From assembly GCA_037440525.1 (NCBI GenBank), contig JBBITW010000079.1:1-15629 (forward strand): a stretch of 15,629 nt of DNA. Reading direction: 5' to 3'. The stretch comes from JBBITW01 sp037440525 (GTDB lineage Bacteria > Desulfobacterota > BSN033 > UBA1163). Both the position numbers and the translations under genes were made by a program. The notes under the pieces are model-generated. The model searched no databases. It had not been told where the DNA came from and worked only from the letters and a program-made list of their open reading frames with translations. Shown here piece after piece: positions 7,128 through 14,826 of the stretch (the stretch's first letter is position 1; each line of letters opens with the position of its first letter).

Positions 7128-7616
7128 TTATTTATAAACAATTTCAAACAATCTGGACAAATTTTTTGCCCCCTGAAGTCTCTTTTTCCTTCCCCATTCA
7201 TCCATTGTCAAAAATTCAAGCGCACCATAGACACAGGATTTCACACATTGGGGATCTCCATCACAAAGATCACATTTCATTGAACAATCCTTTATATGAT
7301 GATAGAGAATACCTCCAAGAGGACATGCAATTATACATGTCTTACACCCCACACAGAGCTCTTCTCTGACTCTCAATGCACCGCTTCTCTCATCACGGAT
7401 GATTGCACCCATAATGCATGCATCTGCACAGAATGGCTCCCTGCATTGCTGACATACCACTGGAAGGTTTTCATTAGAGCCACCTCCGCCCCTCTTCATG
7501 ATTCCAATCCTCGAAAGAATAAGACTACACTCCCCATCATGCCTCAGGGAACATACCATCTCACAGGCATGACATCCTGTGCATTTTTCAGGATAGATTA
7601 CAAGGGCTTTATCCAT
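7128..7616 (-). CDS. four-cluster 4Fe-4S ferredoxin-type electron transfer subunit (AOR partner)
   Basis: This 162-residue polyferredoxin of the HycB/DmsB type should pass electrons between the AOR subunit and the flavoprotein. Four cysteine groups are seen: C12-C15-C18-C22, C55-C58-C63-C67, C88-C91-C94-C98 and C115-C118-C124-C128, enough for four 4Fe-4S clusters with the usual crossed pairing. There is no signal peptide, so it is cytoplasmic. It lies between the flavoprotein gene (19 bases) and the AOR gene (25 bases). This matches the AorA subunit of the NAD-linked AOR complex in function and position, and BamC is a similar protein. AAGGAG lies 11 bases before the ATG. Confidence 0.93.
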   Translation of the reverse strand: MDKALVIYPEKCTGCHACEMVCSLRHDGECSLILSRIGIMKRGGGGSNENLPVVCQQCREPFCADACIMGAIIRDERSGALRVREELCVGCKTCIIACPLGGILYHHIKDCSMKCDLCDGDPQCVKSCVYGALEFLTMDEWGRKKRLQGAKNLSRLFEIVYK

Positions 7617-7635
7617 CTCTTTATGATCTCCTTTC

Positions 7636-8916
7636 TCATTTTAGAAAGATATTTATACGTCGAAGCCATGGTCTATGGCCTATAACATCTTCATTTTCAA
7701 ATATTCTGAGAAGCTCTTTAATACTTCTCCTTCTAAAAATAATTGACCACAGCAGGCCCAGATCCTGTATCATTGGCCCCATATTGATAAACTGTCCACC
7801 CATACACCGATCCCCAAGTATTATGAGCCGAAAATAGCTATCATCCCTCTCCCTCTCGATGATTCTTAAATCTGAATATCTCCCCCTGATGGCTTCTATA
7901 TCCTTAAATCTATGAATGGCCTCCTCAGTAAAGCCGAACCCCACTATATGGTTTCCAAATATATTTACATTTAGTAAATTCTGGGATCCGGGATAATGGG
8001 TTTTTATTCCCAAACAGTTTCTTGCTGCGACAGAGCCCTGACGATTCGCATTGTGCCAGAAGAGGTTTAAATATCGCTCCCCTGTAAGGATATCATTGGA
8101 CTCAATACAATCCCCGCATGCATAGACGTCTGAAATATTAGTCTCCATCATATCATTAACTTTAATACCACCTTTTTCTCCTATCTCAATCCCTGCCATT
8201 CTTGCAAGTTCAACCCTCGGACGCATCCCTATAGCCCAAAAAAGTGTATCACACTCAAGTTCTCTCCTTTCTGTGGAAAGACCTTTAATGCTATCCCTAC
8301 CAAAGATCTTTTCAGCCCTTTCTCCATTGAAGACCTCTATTCCGTGATTCTGAAGAATATTTTTTACCCTTTCAGCACCCTTCCTGTCCAGCCCGAGAGG
8401 TAGGACATGCTCCATCATCTCAATCATCTTTACATCATATCCCCTCGAATGAAGGGCTATGGCTGTCTCAATCCCTATGGCCCCTGCGCCGATGACAACT
8501 GCCTTCTTACCATTGTGGCGTGATATATTTTCAGCATCCCTCAGGGTCTTGAGTTTAAAAACCCCTCTCTTCCTTTTTGCGGGAAATATTGCCTCACTTC
8601 CTGTTGCAAGAATGAGTTTATCAAAGGATAAGGAATCACCATTTTTTGTAATAACCTTCTTCTTCTGAACATCGATTTCTGAAACTCTTCTTCCAAAAAG
8701 TGTATTAACATTTATTTCTTTATAATCCCTCTTCGATTTAACGAATACCTTCTCCCTCGGGATCTGTCCGGAAATATAGTGTGGCAGAACACATGGAGAA
8801 TATAGTGGATAAGGTTCGGAGGATATAACCGTAATATTACAGTCTGGGTTAAATCTTCTCAATGTTTCAGCCGAACTATACCCCGCAATGCCATTACCTA
8901 TTATGATTATATTCAT
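7636..8916 (-). CDS. NAD(P)/FAD-dependent oxidoreductase (probable AOR flavin subunit)
   Basis: This 426-residue pyridine nucleotide-disulfide oxidoreductase has an FAD-binding GNGIAG at 7-12, an NAD(H)-binding GAGAIGIE at 143-150 and the second FAD contact YACGDC at 265-270. It lacks the CxxxxC disulfide of glutathione reductase but has a single Cys42 in YSPCVLPHYISG, the position of the redox cysteine in NADH oxidases and CoA-disulfide reductases. Related flavoproteins are AorC of NAD-reducing AOR and PadH of phenylglyoxylate dehydrogenase, which pass electrons to NAD. Its place directly before the ferredoxin and AOR genes supports that role. The C-terminal 25 residues are basic, with no known motif. 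The ribosome binding site is weak (AGAGAAG). Confidence 0.9.
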   Translation of the reverse strand: MNIIIIGNGIAGYSSAETLRRFNPDCNITVISSEPYPLYSPCVLPHYISGQIPREKVFVKSKRDYKEINVNTLFGRRVSEIDVQKKKVITKNGDSLSFDKLILATGSEAIFPAKRKRGVFKLKTLRDAENISRHNGKKAVVIGAGAIGIETAIALHSRGYDVKMIEMMEHVLPLGLDRKGAERVKNILQNHGIEVFNGERAEKIFGRDSIKGLSTERRELECDTLFWAIGMRPRVELARMAGIEIGEKGGIKVNDMMETNISDVYACGDCIESNDILTGERYLNLFWHNANRQGSVAARNCLGIKTHYPGSQNLLNVNIFGNHIVGFGFTEEAIHRFKDIEAIRGRYSDLRIIERERDDSYFRLIILGDRCMGGQFINMGPMIQDLGLLWSIIFRRRSIKELLRIFENEDVIGHRPWLRRINIFLK

Positions 8917-8963
8917 TTTATTATTCTTCTCTCAGATTTCGTTGTCAAAATGGATTCAAGGTT

Positions 8964-10127
8964 TTAAGTGTTTATTGCTTGGGAAACAATCTCCGTTAAA
9001 TCCATTACATCGATTTCCCACCTCTTCTGTTTTTTCCCAATCTTTGCCACAAGCTGTAGATTTCTCTTGCATGAAGGGCAAGCAGAGACAATCACCTCTG
9101 CCCCCGCATTGACTGCAGATAAGACCCTTTTCTCTGCTACCTCCAGACTCTTCTCAGAATCAATGGCTTTATATCCACCTCCACCACCACAACACTCCGC
9201 ATTATATCGGTTTTTTTCAAACTCGAGTAGCTCAACACCCGGGATCTTCTTCAGGATCTCCCGTGGAGGTTCAAAAATCCCGAGATGCCTTCCAAGGTCA
9301 CATGGATCATGATATATTACCTTTTTAAAGGAGGGTGGTTTAAGGTTTACTCTTCCCTCCTTTATCAGGTTTTCGATATATTGAACACTATGAAGAACTG
9401 AAATCCCGTTTAAGGAATCCTCCTTGTAGAGGTTCTTAAATGTGAGGAAGCAACCTGCACATGTGGTAACCAACCTTTTTGCCCCGACCTTAGATATTGA
9501 GGAGATATTCTTCTCCTGACATCTTTTAAAATCATCTTCCGCACCAACAAGGTGTGCAACATAACCACAGCAAAATTCCTCCAACTCAAGAGCTGTAAAG
9601 TCTTCTTTCGCCTCTTGTAAGATCCGGATAGTGCTTGGGATGATTTCGAAATCCTGGTATGAGGTAAGGCAACCAAAGAAGAGAAGTGTTTCTGCACGAT
9701 CCTTCCTTTCAAATGCTGACGGGTATGCCTCTTTCCTTTTCTGTGAAGGCTCTTGCAGAGGGTTTCCCAAAGCCTCTATGGCCTCTATCATCTTTTTATG
9801 AACTGGTAAGGGCCCTTTGCCCGCTTTAACGAACATCTCCCGTGCCTTCTTTATAATATCTACAACCTTAACGGATTGTGAAAGGCTCTTGCATTTATAT
9901 TCACAAGCCCCGCAGAGAGTACAGGAGTAAATAATCTTCATAAGGCGTTCATCTATATCCATGTCCCACTTCATCGCATAATGAAGGGATTGCATCTTTC
10001 CTGTAGCGGAATCGGTTAGCCATCCAAAATGTAGTGGACAGGATGGAACACAGAATTCACATCCAATACACTGCTGTGTAGCCAATAATAAATCCTTTTT
10101 TATCTTATTAATCTCTCTCTTCTTCAT
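8964..10127 (-). CDS. (Fe-S)-binding protein with two CCG domains (GlcF/HdrD/BamD-like)
   Basis: This 387-residue protein has an N-terminal ferredoxin domain with two 4Fe-4S motifs (C20-C23-C26-C30 and C69-C72-C75-C79). Two cysteine-rich CCG domains follow: C153, C186-C187, C223/C226; and C276, C312-C313, C350/C353. Such proteins move electrons from a flavin dehydrogenase (GlcF, LldE) or bind a special cluster in heterodisulfide reductase (HdrD); BamD is similar. It begins 11 bases after the FAD oxidase gene, with GGGGAG before the ATG, so the two probably form a GlcD-GlcF-like pair. It also lies next to the AOR complex genes and could belong to that complex. There is no membrane segment, so the final acceptor is unclear. 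Confidence 0.92.
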   Translation of the reverse strand: MKKREINKIKKDLLLATQQCIGCEFCVPSCPLHFGWLTDSATGKMQSLHYAMKWDMDIDERLMKIIYSCTLCGACEYKCKSLSQSVKVVDIIKKAREMFVKAGKGPLPVHKKMIEAIEALGNPLQEPSQKRKEAYPSAFERKDRAETLLFFGCLTSYQDFEIIPSTIRILQEAKEDFTALELEEFCCGYVAHLVGAEDDFKRCQEKNISSISKVGAKRLVTTCAGCFLTFKNLYKEDSLNGISVLHSVQYIENLIKEGRVNLKPPSFKKVIYHDPCDLGRHLGIFEPPREILKKIPGVELLEFEKNRYNAECCGGGGGYKAIDSEKSLEVAEKRVLSAVNAGAEVIVSACPSCKRNLQLVAKIGKKQKRWEIDVMDLTEIVSQAINT

Positions 10128-10138
10128 CTTATCTCCCC

Positions 10139-11557
10139 CTAAATTCCATCTTCGTTGCCTGGATTAAGAATATTATTGGGATCAAACAGGCGCTTCATAC
10201 CTTTTAATAAACCATATGCCTTCTCCCCGTATTTCATTCTAAAAAAAGGGACTCTCACAGCCATCTGTCCCCATTCCCCTCCAACTGCCTCATATTTTAG
10301 ATTTAATCTCCTATCCACCTCCATGATCTCAAGTGTTGCTGCCTTCTTTTTCTTATCTGGCCATTCATTTGGAATAACAAAAAGACCGTGAAGCGAGAGG
10401 GCACCAAGATGACCGTATGTATAAATCTCCCTATTCCTCATGATCTTGAGTGATCTTGGAACCTGATGGATCTCTGTCATAGCCTCAGAGAGATGAGGGA
10501 TTGCAGATACAATCTCAATAGCAACAAAATTTCCCTTACCCTGGGTTGTATGGAGAATAAATTCACGTGAAGCCCATATCTTTTCTTGCTCAGGTCCTGG
10601 TTCGAGTATCATGGCACGAAATGCCTTCTCTTTCTCAAAAATCGATCGGACAATCTCTGCATTCTCCATTGCCTCCTTCTCGTTCCTCCCAATACTTGTA
10701 GCCAAACCAACACACCCGCCGGGTGGTTCGAGCCCTTTTGTTTGAAACCCAATCCTTGCGCTGTTTTCCCCTAAAAATTCTCCATAAAGAGGCATGGGAA
10801 CCTTTTCCCTATACATTCGCATAAAGGAGAGGGCTACGTGCTCTGGCTCATAAAAAAAGGCGGCAACATATTTCATAAATGGCTTCACGGTGAGATCCAT
10901 CCTTAATTTCGTTATTATCCCAAAAAGGCCCTCTGATGCTGAAAAGAAATTTGTTAAATCTATCCCTGCAGGTCTTCTTAGGCTTTTTGTCCCTGTCTCA
11001 ATCACTTCCCCTGTGGGCAAAACCACTTCAAGGCCGAGGAGCCTATGGGAGGGTCTTCCGTAGTGGACATCAATCATATGACCTATTGTATTTGTAGCAA
11101 TGAGTCCTCCCATTGTGGCAACAACCTGGCTTCCCGGATTCATGGGAAGAAAATAACCCTTCTGATCAAGGGCCTTCATCAAATCTGCACATATCGTCCC
11201 GCCACCACATTCAACAAACATGTAGTCTTCATTAATATTGATCCAGCTCAGCCTATTAGTGGCCATAACTATACCCCTTTTCTTTGGTCTGGAATGACCA
11301 CCAAGGCTCGTCCCCGATCCATGGAGATAAACTGGAATCTTTCTTTTATTCAGATACTTCATTAATCTGGATATCTCTTCTGTTGATCCTGGCCTTACAA
11401 TAGCATAGGGAATATTTTCCTCCTCCACATCCCAGGGCATCGGATCCTTTGCATAACTTATCCTTTCATAAATATCATCTGAAACATAGGCATCTCCAAC
11501 AATACCCTTCAGATCCGTAACCAATCTCTTATTATCTTTGATCTTTATCCCTTTCAT
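10139..11557 (-). CDS. FAD-binding oxidase, GlcD/VAO-like, atypical active site
   Basis: This 472-residue flavoprotein has an FAD_binding_4 domain (about 50-185, with GSGTSLGGHSRP at 80-91 and the NPGSQVVATMGG segment at 139-150) and a GlcD-type C-terminal domain ending in LFDPNNILNPG (457-467). Relatives oxidise D-lactate, glycolate or other 2-hydroxyacids, or hydroxylate phenols (VAO group). Two signatures of the metal-dependent hydroxyacid members are altered: the usual HxGDGNxH reads HLGALSLH and the usual GEHG reads GEWG. The substrate may therefore not be a simple 2-hydroxyacid. The ATG has GGAGG 5-6 bases upstream. Its partner is the CCG protein directly downstream. Confidence 0.9.
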   Translation of the reverse strand: MKGIKIKDNKRLVTDLKGIVGDAYVSDDIYERISYAKDPMPWDVEEENIPYAIVRPGSTEEISRLMKYLNKRKIPVYLHGSGTSLGGHSRPKKRGIVMATNRLSWININEDYMFVECGGGTICADLMKALDQKGYFLPMNPGSQVVATMGGLIATNTIGHMIDVHYGRPSHRLLGLEVVLPTGEVIETGTKSLRRPAGIDLTNFFSASEGLFGIITKLRMDLTVKPFMKYVAAFFYEPEHVALSFMRMYREKVPMPLYGEFLGENSARIGFQTKGLEPPGGCVGLATSIGRNEKEAMENAEIVRSIFEKEKAFRAMILEPGPEQEKIWASREFILHTTQGKGNFVAIEIVSAIPHLSEAMTEIHQVPRSLKIMRNREIYTYGHLGALSLHGLFVIPNEWPDKKKKAATLEIMEVDRRLNLKYEAVGGEWGQMAVRVPFFRMKYGEKAYGLLKGMKRLFDPNNILNPGNEDGI

Positions 11558-11569
11558 CTTCTCCTCCTC

Positions 11570-11587
11570 TTCTTAATACATTAAGAA
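11570..11587. promoter_or_regulatory. 18-base perfect dyad, candidate operator
   Basis: TTCTTAAT-AC-ATTAAGAA is a perfect inverted repeat placed between the regulator's stop codon and the ribosome binding site of the FAD oxidase gene. It could be the operator of the XRE-cupin protein encoded just upstream, or a weak hairpin influencing translation of the downstream genes. It is AT-rich and lacks a T tract, so it is not a terminator. Confidence 0.4.
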
Positions 11588-11589
11588 TC

Positions 11590-12153
11590 TTAAAAGGTTG
11601 GAGGGGATACAGCCCATATAACCCTTGCCTCACCCCTGCTAAGGTTTTTAAAACCATGAGGCTGTGAAGAATCAAAGGCAATACTGTCTCCCCTGCAAAG
11701 GATATAATGATCTTCTTTAAGAATCACCTCCAGCTTTCCTTTCAAAACAATTCCATATTCCTCTCCCTCATGTGTATAAAGACCTGTCTCACACCCTTTC
11801 TCCAAAATAACCTCAAGAAATTCAACCCTTGCATCTCTCAATCTTGGATTAAGAAGTTCATAACGAATCTTACTATTCTTACTCTGCAGAATAGTCCTCT
11901 GACCCTTCCTCACCACAGGGTATTCAATCTTCCTCTCCTCCTCATGATTATCGAGGAAGAAACTTGTCTTTTTACCGAGAAAATTTGCAATCTTAAAAAG
12001 TGTAGCAATGGATGGAGTAATCTTATCATTTTCAATCTGAGAGAGCAGGCTCGGGGATAAACCCACATTCTTTGAAACCTCGAGAAGGCTGAGACCCTTT
12101 GACTTTCGAAGCTTCTTAATCTTAATACCCATGTTTAATCTAATCTTTACCAT
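11590..12153 (-). CDS. XRE-family transcriptional regulator with cupin sensor domain
   Basis: This 187-residue DNA-binding regulator has an HTH_3 domain at about 9-63 (IKKLRKSKGLSLLEVSKNVG, then SPSLLSQIENDKITPSIATL) and a C-terminal Cupin_2 barrel at about 105-185. Cupin metal-ligand-like residues are present: His128 and Glu132 (THEGEEYG), and His166 (QPHGFKN). Members such as PuuR sense a small catabolite and repress or activate a catabolic operon. Here it sits inside the gene run between the flavin oxidoreductase and the FAD oxidase, so it likely controls this pathway. The ribosome binding site before the ATG at 12153 is weak. An internal ATG at 12132 has none. Confidence 0.92.
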   Translation of the reverse strand: MVKIRLNMGIKIKKLRKSKGLSLLEVSKNVGLSPSLLSQIENDKITPSIATLFKIANFLGKKTSFFLDNHEEERKIEYPVVRKGQRTILQSKNSKIRYELLNPRLRDARVEFLEVILEKGCETGLYTHEGEEYGIVLKGKLEVILKEDHYILCRGDSIAFDSSQPHGFKNLSRGEARVIWAVSPPTF

Positions 12154-12174
12154 AGTTTCTTCTCATCAGGATTA

Positions 12175-14160
12175 TCAAATAAGATAAGCGGTGCGATATC
12201 CCTCCCAGATGGCATTCATCACATGTCTTGGCCTTACACAATCGCCAATGCTATAGACTTCTGGAATCCTTTCCATCATATCTTCGGGTGATATATCAAA
12301 ATTTGGTTTCATTCCAACTGCAAGGACAATTGTATCTGCGTCAAAATATCGTTCCGCTGATTCAGCACCTGTCTCTGTTATCTTTATTATTCGCTGGTTG
12401 GTATAAATCTTTACCTCATGATCATCGAGCAATTTGATGAGATCGAGGGCATTGCCCCATACCATATCATGCGCAAGCCTCCTTCCACCTGCAATAACAA
12501 CCCTTTTACCCTTCTTTGCGAGATAGAGAGCTGTTTCGCATCCAATCAAACCTGCCCCTGCCACAATCACTGAATCACCAATCATTGCCCTGCCCAATAA
12601 GGCATCAACAGCAGTCAGAACCCTTCCCTCTTTTATTCCCTCTTCAATACCATCTATATCGGGAATAATATGTGAAGCCCCGGAGGCGATAAATAGAACA
12701 TCAGGGTTAAATCTTTCAACAAGCTTATTTGTAGCTTTCTTTTCAAACTCCACGGTTATTCCAAGTTTTTTTACCTGTGTAGTGAGATAATTTATTAGAA
12801 GCTTATAGTCATCCTTAAAATCAGGGATAGAGGCAGGTATTAGATTTCCTCCAAGTCTATCTCCCTTTTCCCAGATAGTTACCCGATGGCCTCTCAGTGC
12901 AGAAACCCTTGCTGCTTCCATTCCCGCAGGTCCTCCTCCAACAATGAGTATGGATTTCTTTCTAACCGCCGGCTGGATTGCCAGTTCTTTCTCCACTCCG
13001 GTCAAAGGGTTTACAGCACATCCAATCCTCTGAAACTTTCTTACCCTCGCTATACATCCATCATGGCAACCAAGGCATGGAATTATATCCTCTGTTCTTC
13101 CCTCCTTCACCTTCTTTGGCCATTCTGGATCTGCAAGAAGGTACCTGCCCAGACCTATAAAGTCTGCCTTACCTTCCCTTAAAACCTGCTCAGCCAGATC
13201 AGGGTAACCGAGCTTACCTGCTGCGATTACAGGAATCTTAACAACCTTCTTTGTCATCTCACACAGGTTAACCCAGCAGCCTCTTGGTTGTGTTGTAGGT
13301 GGCTGGGCAATGTTATAGGTCTCATAACATCCAGCATTGATGCTCAATGCATCTACCCCTGCCTCTTCTAACCGTCTTGCTATCTCAAGGCCTTCTTCAA
13401 TCTCGCGGCCTCCCTCAAGAAAGTGGGTCAGGGGATATTTAAACAGGACGGGGAAATCGCTTCCCGCTCCTCTCTTTACTGCTTCAACGAGTTCGATGGC
13501 GAGTCTCATTCTTCCATTTAAGTCCCCTCCATACTTATCCTTCCTCTTGTTCCAGAGTGCTGTTAAGAATTCATCAAGGAGGTAGCCCTGATGCCCATGA
13601 ATCTCAATGCAGTCTACATCCGCCATACGAATGATCCTTGCGCTGTATTCAAAATCCCTCACCAGCTGTTCTACCTCTTCGGTTGTAAGCTCCCGGGTAA
13701 TCACGTACCTCTCACCACGAACCGGGTATCTGCCAGGGGCAAGAGGTGGTAATTTTCCATCAGGATCACGAAAACTTGGAAGGGGAGAGGGCCCGATAAG
13801 TCCTCCATTGGGAAGCCATGGTTTTGGAGCAGGTATACGACCCAGCCCAGGACTCATCTGAACACAGAGCTTTGCACCATAGTCATGAACTACCTCTGCA
13901 AGATCATTAAGCCACGAGACACATCTTTCGCTATTGACAACAGGCTCTCCAATCGAAAACTCAAGCCTGCGATTGGGGCGCATAAATGTAGTCTTTATGA
14001 GTCCTACACCTCCCTTTGCCCTCGCTACATAAAAATCTATTGCCCTCTGTGTTAAAGAGGCCTCCTCAGTCGGTGTTGCCATCTGAATATTTAATGCATC
14101 CATAACTATACGATTTTTTATAGTAAGATTTCCTATCTTCCCACTCTCAAATAGTTTCAT
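12175..14160 (-). CDS. NADH:flavin oxidoreductase / 2,4-dienoyl-CoA reductase-type (FadH-like) enzyme
   Basis: This 661-residue protein has three parts. An N-terminal old-yellow-enzyme TIM barrel with FMN (1-350) carries EIHGHQGYLLDEFLT (about 186-200) and NKRKDKYGG (204-212). A 4Fe-4S motif follows at C362-C365-C369-C381. C-terminal FAD and NAD domains have GGGPAG (408-413) and GAGLIG (535-540), with SIGDC near 637-641. This is the architecture of FadH, 2-enoate reductase and trimethylamine dehydrogenase. Such enzymes pass electrons from NAD(P)H through FAD, Fe-S and FMN to a C=C bond. Which alkene is reduced cannot be told. GGGGGT lies 5 bases before the ATG. It precedes the regulator by 21 bases. 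Confidence 0.93.
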   Translation of the reverse strand: MKLFESGKIGNLTIKNRIVMDALNIQMATPTEEASLTQRAIDFYVARAKGGVGLIKTTFMRPNRRLEFSIGEPVVNSERCVSWLNDLAEVVHDYGAKLCVQMSPGLGRIPAPKPWLPNGGLIGPSPLPSFRDPDGKLPPLAPGRYPVRGERYVITRELTTEEVEQLVRDFEYSARIIRMADVDCIEIHGHQGYLLDEFLTALWNKRKDKYGGDLNGRMRLAIELVEAVKRGAGSDFPVLFKYPLTHFLEGGREIEEGLEIARRLEEAGVDALSINAGCYETYNIAQPPTTQPRGCWVNLCEMTKKVVKIPVIAAGKLGYPDLAEQVLREGKADFIGLGRYLLADPEWPKKVKEGRTEDIIPCLGCHDGCIARVRKFQRIGCAVNPLTGVEKELAIQPAVRKKSILIVGGGPAGMEAARVSALRGHRVTIWEKGDRLGGNLIPASIPDFKDDYKLLINYLTTQVKKLGITVEFEKKATNKLVERFNPDVLFIASGASHIIPDIDGIEEGIKEGRVLTAVDALLGRAMIGDSVIVAGAGLIGCETALYLAKKGKRVVIAGGRRLAHDMVWGNALDLIKLLDDHEVKIYTNQRIIKITETGAESAERYFDADTIVLAVGMKPNFDISPEDMMERIPEVYSIGDCVRPRHVMNAIWEGYRTAYLI

Positions 14161-14201
14161 AATTTACCCCCAGAAAATCTATTCTAACAAATTTACCTCT
14201 T

Positions 14202-14739
14202 TCACTGTATCAATCCTACCATCCTGGGAAGAATGAGTGATATAAATGGTATATAGGTAATTAAAAAGAGTGCTGAAATCTCTACCAGTAAAAAAGGTAC
14301 CACAGCCTTTGATATCTTCTCAAGAGGTAATTTTGTTATTCCGCATAGGACATATAAACAGAGACCCACAGGAGGAGTGATAAATCCAATACACATATTT
14401 ATGACAACGACAAGACCAAAATGAAGGCTATGGATTCCTACCTTTTCAGCGAGAGGGAGGAGCAATGGTAAGGTGATAAGGATTGCAGCTGCAGGTTCCA
14501 TGAAGCACCCAACGATTAAATAGAATATATTTATTAAAAGGAGAAATATATAAGGATTTTTTGATATCTCGAGGAAAAAGTCTGCAATCCTCTGGGCAAC
14601 CATATCAGCGGCCAGTACCCAACCAATGATCCCTGCCGATCCAATGACCGTTAAAATCATAACCGAGACGATAATCGATCGAGAAAGTGCACCATATAAA
14701 TCTTTAAAAAATCCTCCGTCCCTTCGAACTCTTCTTCAT
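14202..14739 (-). pseudogene. half-size DctM (TRAP permease C-terminal half) with +1 frame change
   Basis: From 14703 to 14202 the frame encodes the C-terminal half of a DctM protein (GCFMEPAAAILITLPLLLP and ITPPVGLCLYVLCG are recognisable). The upstream frame from a well-placed ATG at 14739 reads MKKSSKGRRIF and stops at TAA (14706-14704). Dropping one base in the six-T run joins the two frames into about 178 residues. The joined GRRIFKDLYGALSRS region aligns without gaps to the intact DctM (GRLNISNLKIVISST). AAAGGAGGT stands 6 bases before the ATG, and the -10/-35 promoter lies farther upstream. The N-terminal half, about 260 residues, is missing. The gene may be a decayed copy, carry an indel error, or be decoded by frameshifting; the last is set out in the findings. 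Confidence 0.75.
14700..14718 (-). promoter_or_regulatory. prfB-like +1 frameshift context
   Basis: On the minus strand, codons in the ATG frame read CGG AGG ATT TTT TAA, followed by A. The internal Shine-Dalgarno-like GGAGG, a 3-base spacer, a slippery TTT and a stop match the spacing of the RF2 (prfB) site (AGG GGG TAT CTT TGA). A +1 slip of TTT onto the overlapping TTT continues as AAA GAT in the DctM frame. The pattern is directly visible; function is inference. Confidence 0.35.
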
Positions 14740-14744
14740 AACGC

Positions 14745-14753
14745 ACCTCCTTT
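14745..14753 (-). promoter_or_regulatory. strong ribosome binding site of the half-size DctM
   Basis: AAAGGAGGT on the minus strand leaves 6 bases between GGAGG and the ATG at 14739. It is the best ribosome binding site in the window and argues that the short upstream frame is really translated. Confidence 0.7.
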
Positions 14754-14794
14754 AGTTTTCAGTATAATTTAAATTTATTTAAAAATTTTATTAT

Positions 14795-14823
14795 TTTTTA
14801 ACAAAAAAAGAATGCCCTGTCAA
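14795..14823 (-). promoter_or_regulatory. predicted promoter upstream of the half-size DctM and downstream genes
   Basis: Minus strand TTGACA (14823-14818) is a perfect -35 box. After 17 bases follows TAAAAA (14800-14795), a 4-of-6 -10 box in a very AT-rich stretch. The start would be near 14788, leaving about a 50-base leader to the ATG. It could drive the whole run down to the AOR gene. Confidence 0.5.
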
Positions 14824-14826
14824 CAA

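Noticed and set aside
6795..7283. Plus-strand open frame of 162 codons across the AOR and ferredoxin genes
   Set aside because: It runs antisense through two well-supported genes, its translation is low-complexity with no domain, and it has no ribosome binding site context.
9410..9712. Minus-strand frame inside the CCG protein gene
   Set aside because: It is in a different frame of a gene whose cysteine motifs are intact, and its translation shows no recognisable domain.
5138..10127. Class II benzoyl-CoA reductase (Bam) cluster
   Set aside because: BamB-, BamC- and BamD-like proteins are present, but there is no HdrA-type BamE, no Nuo-like subunits and no benzoate pathway genes, while an NAD/FAD subunit typical of AorC is present.
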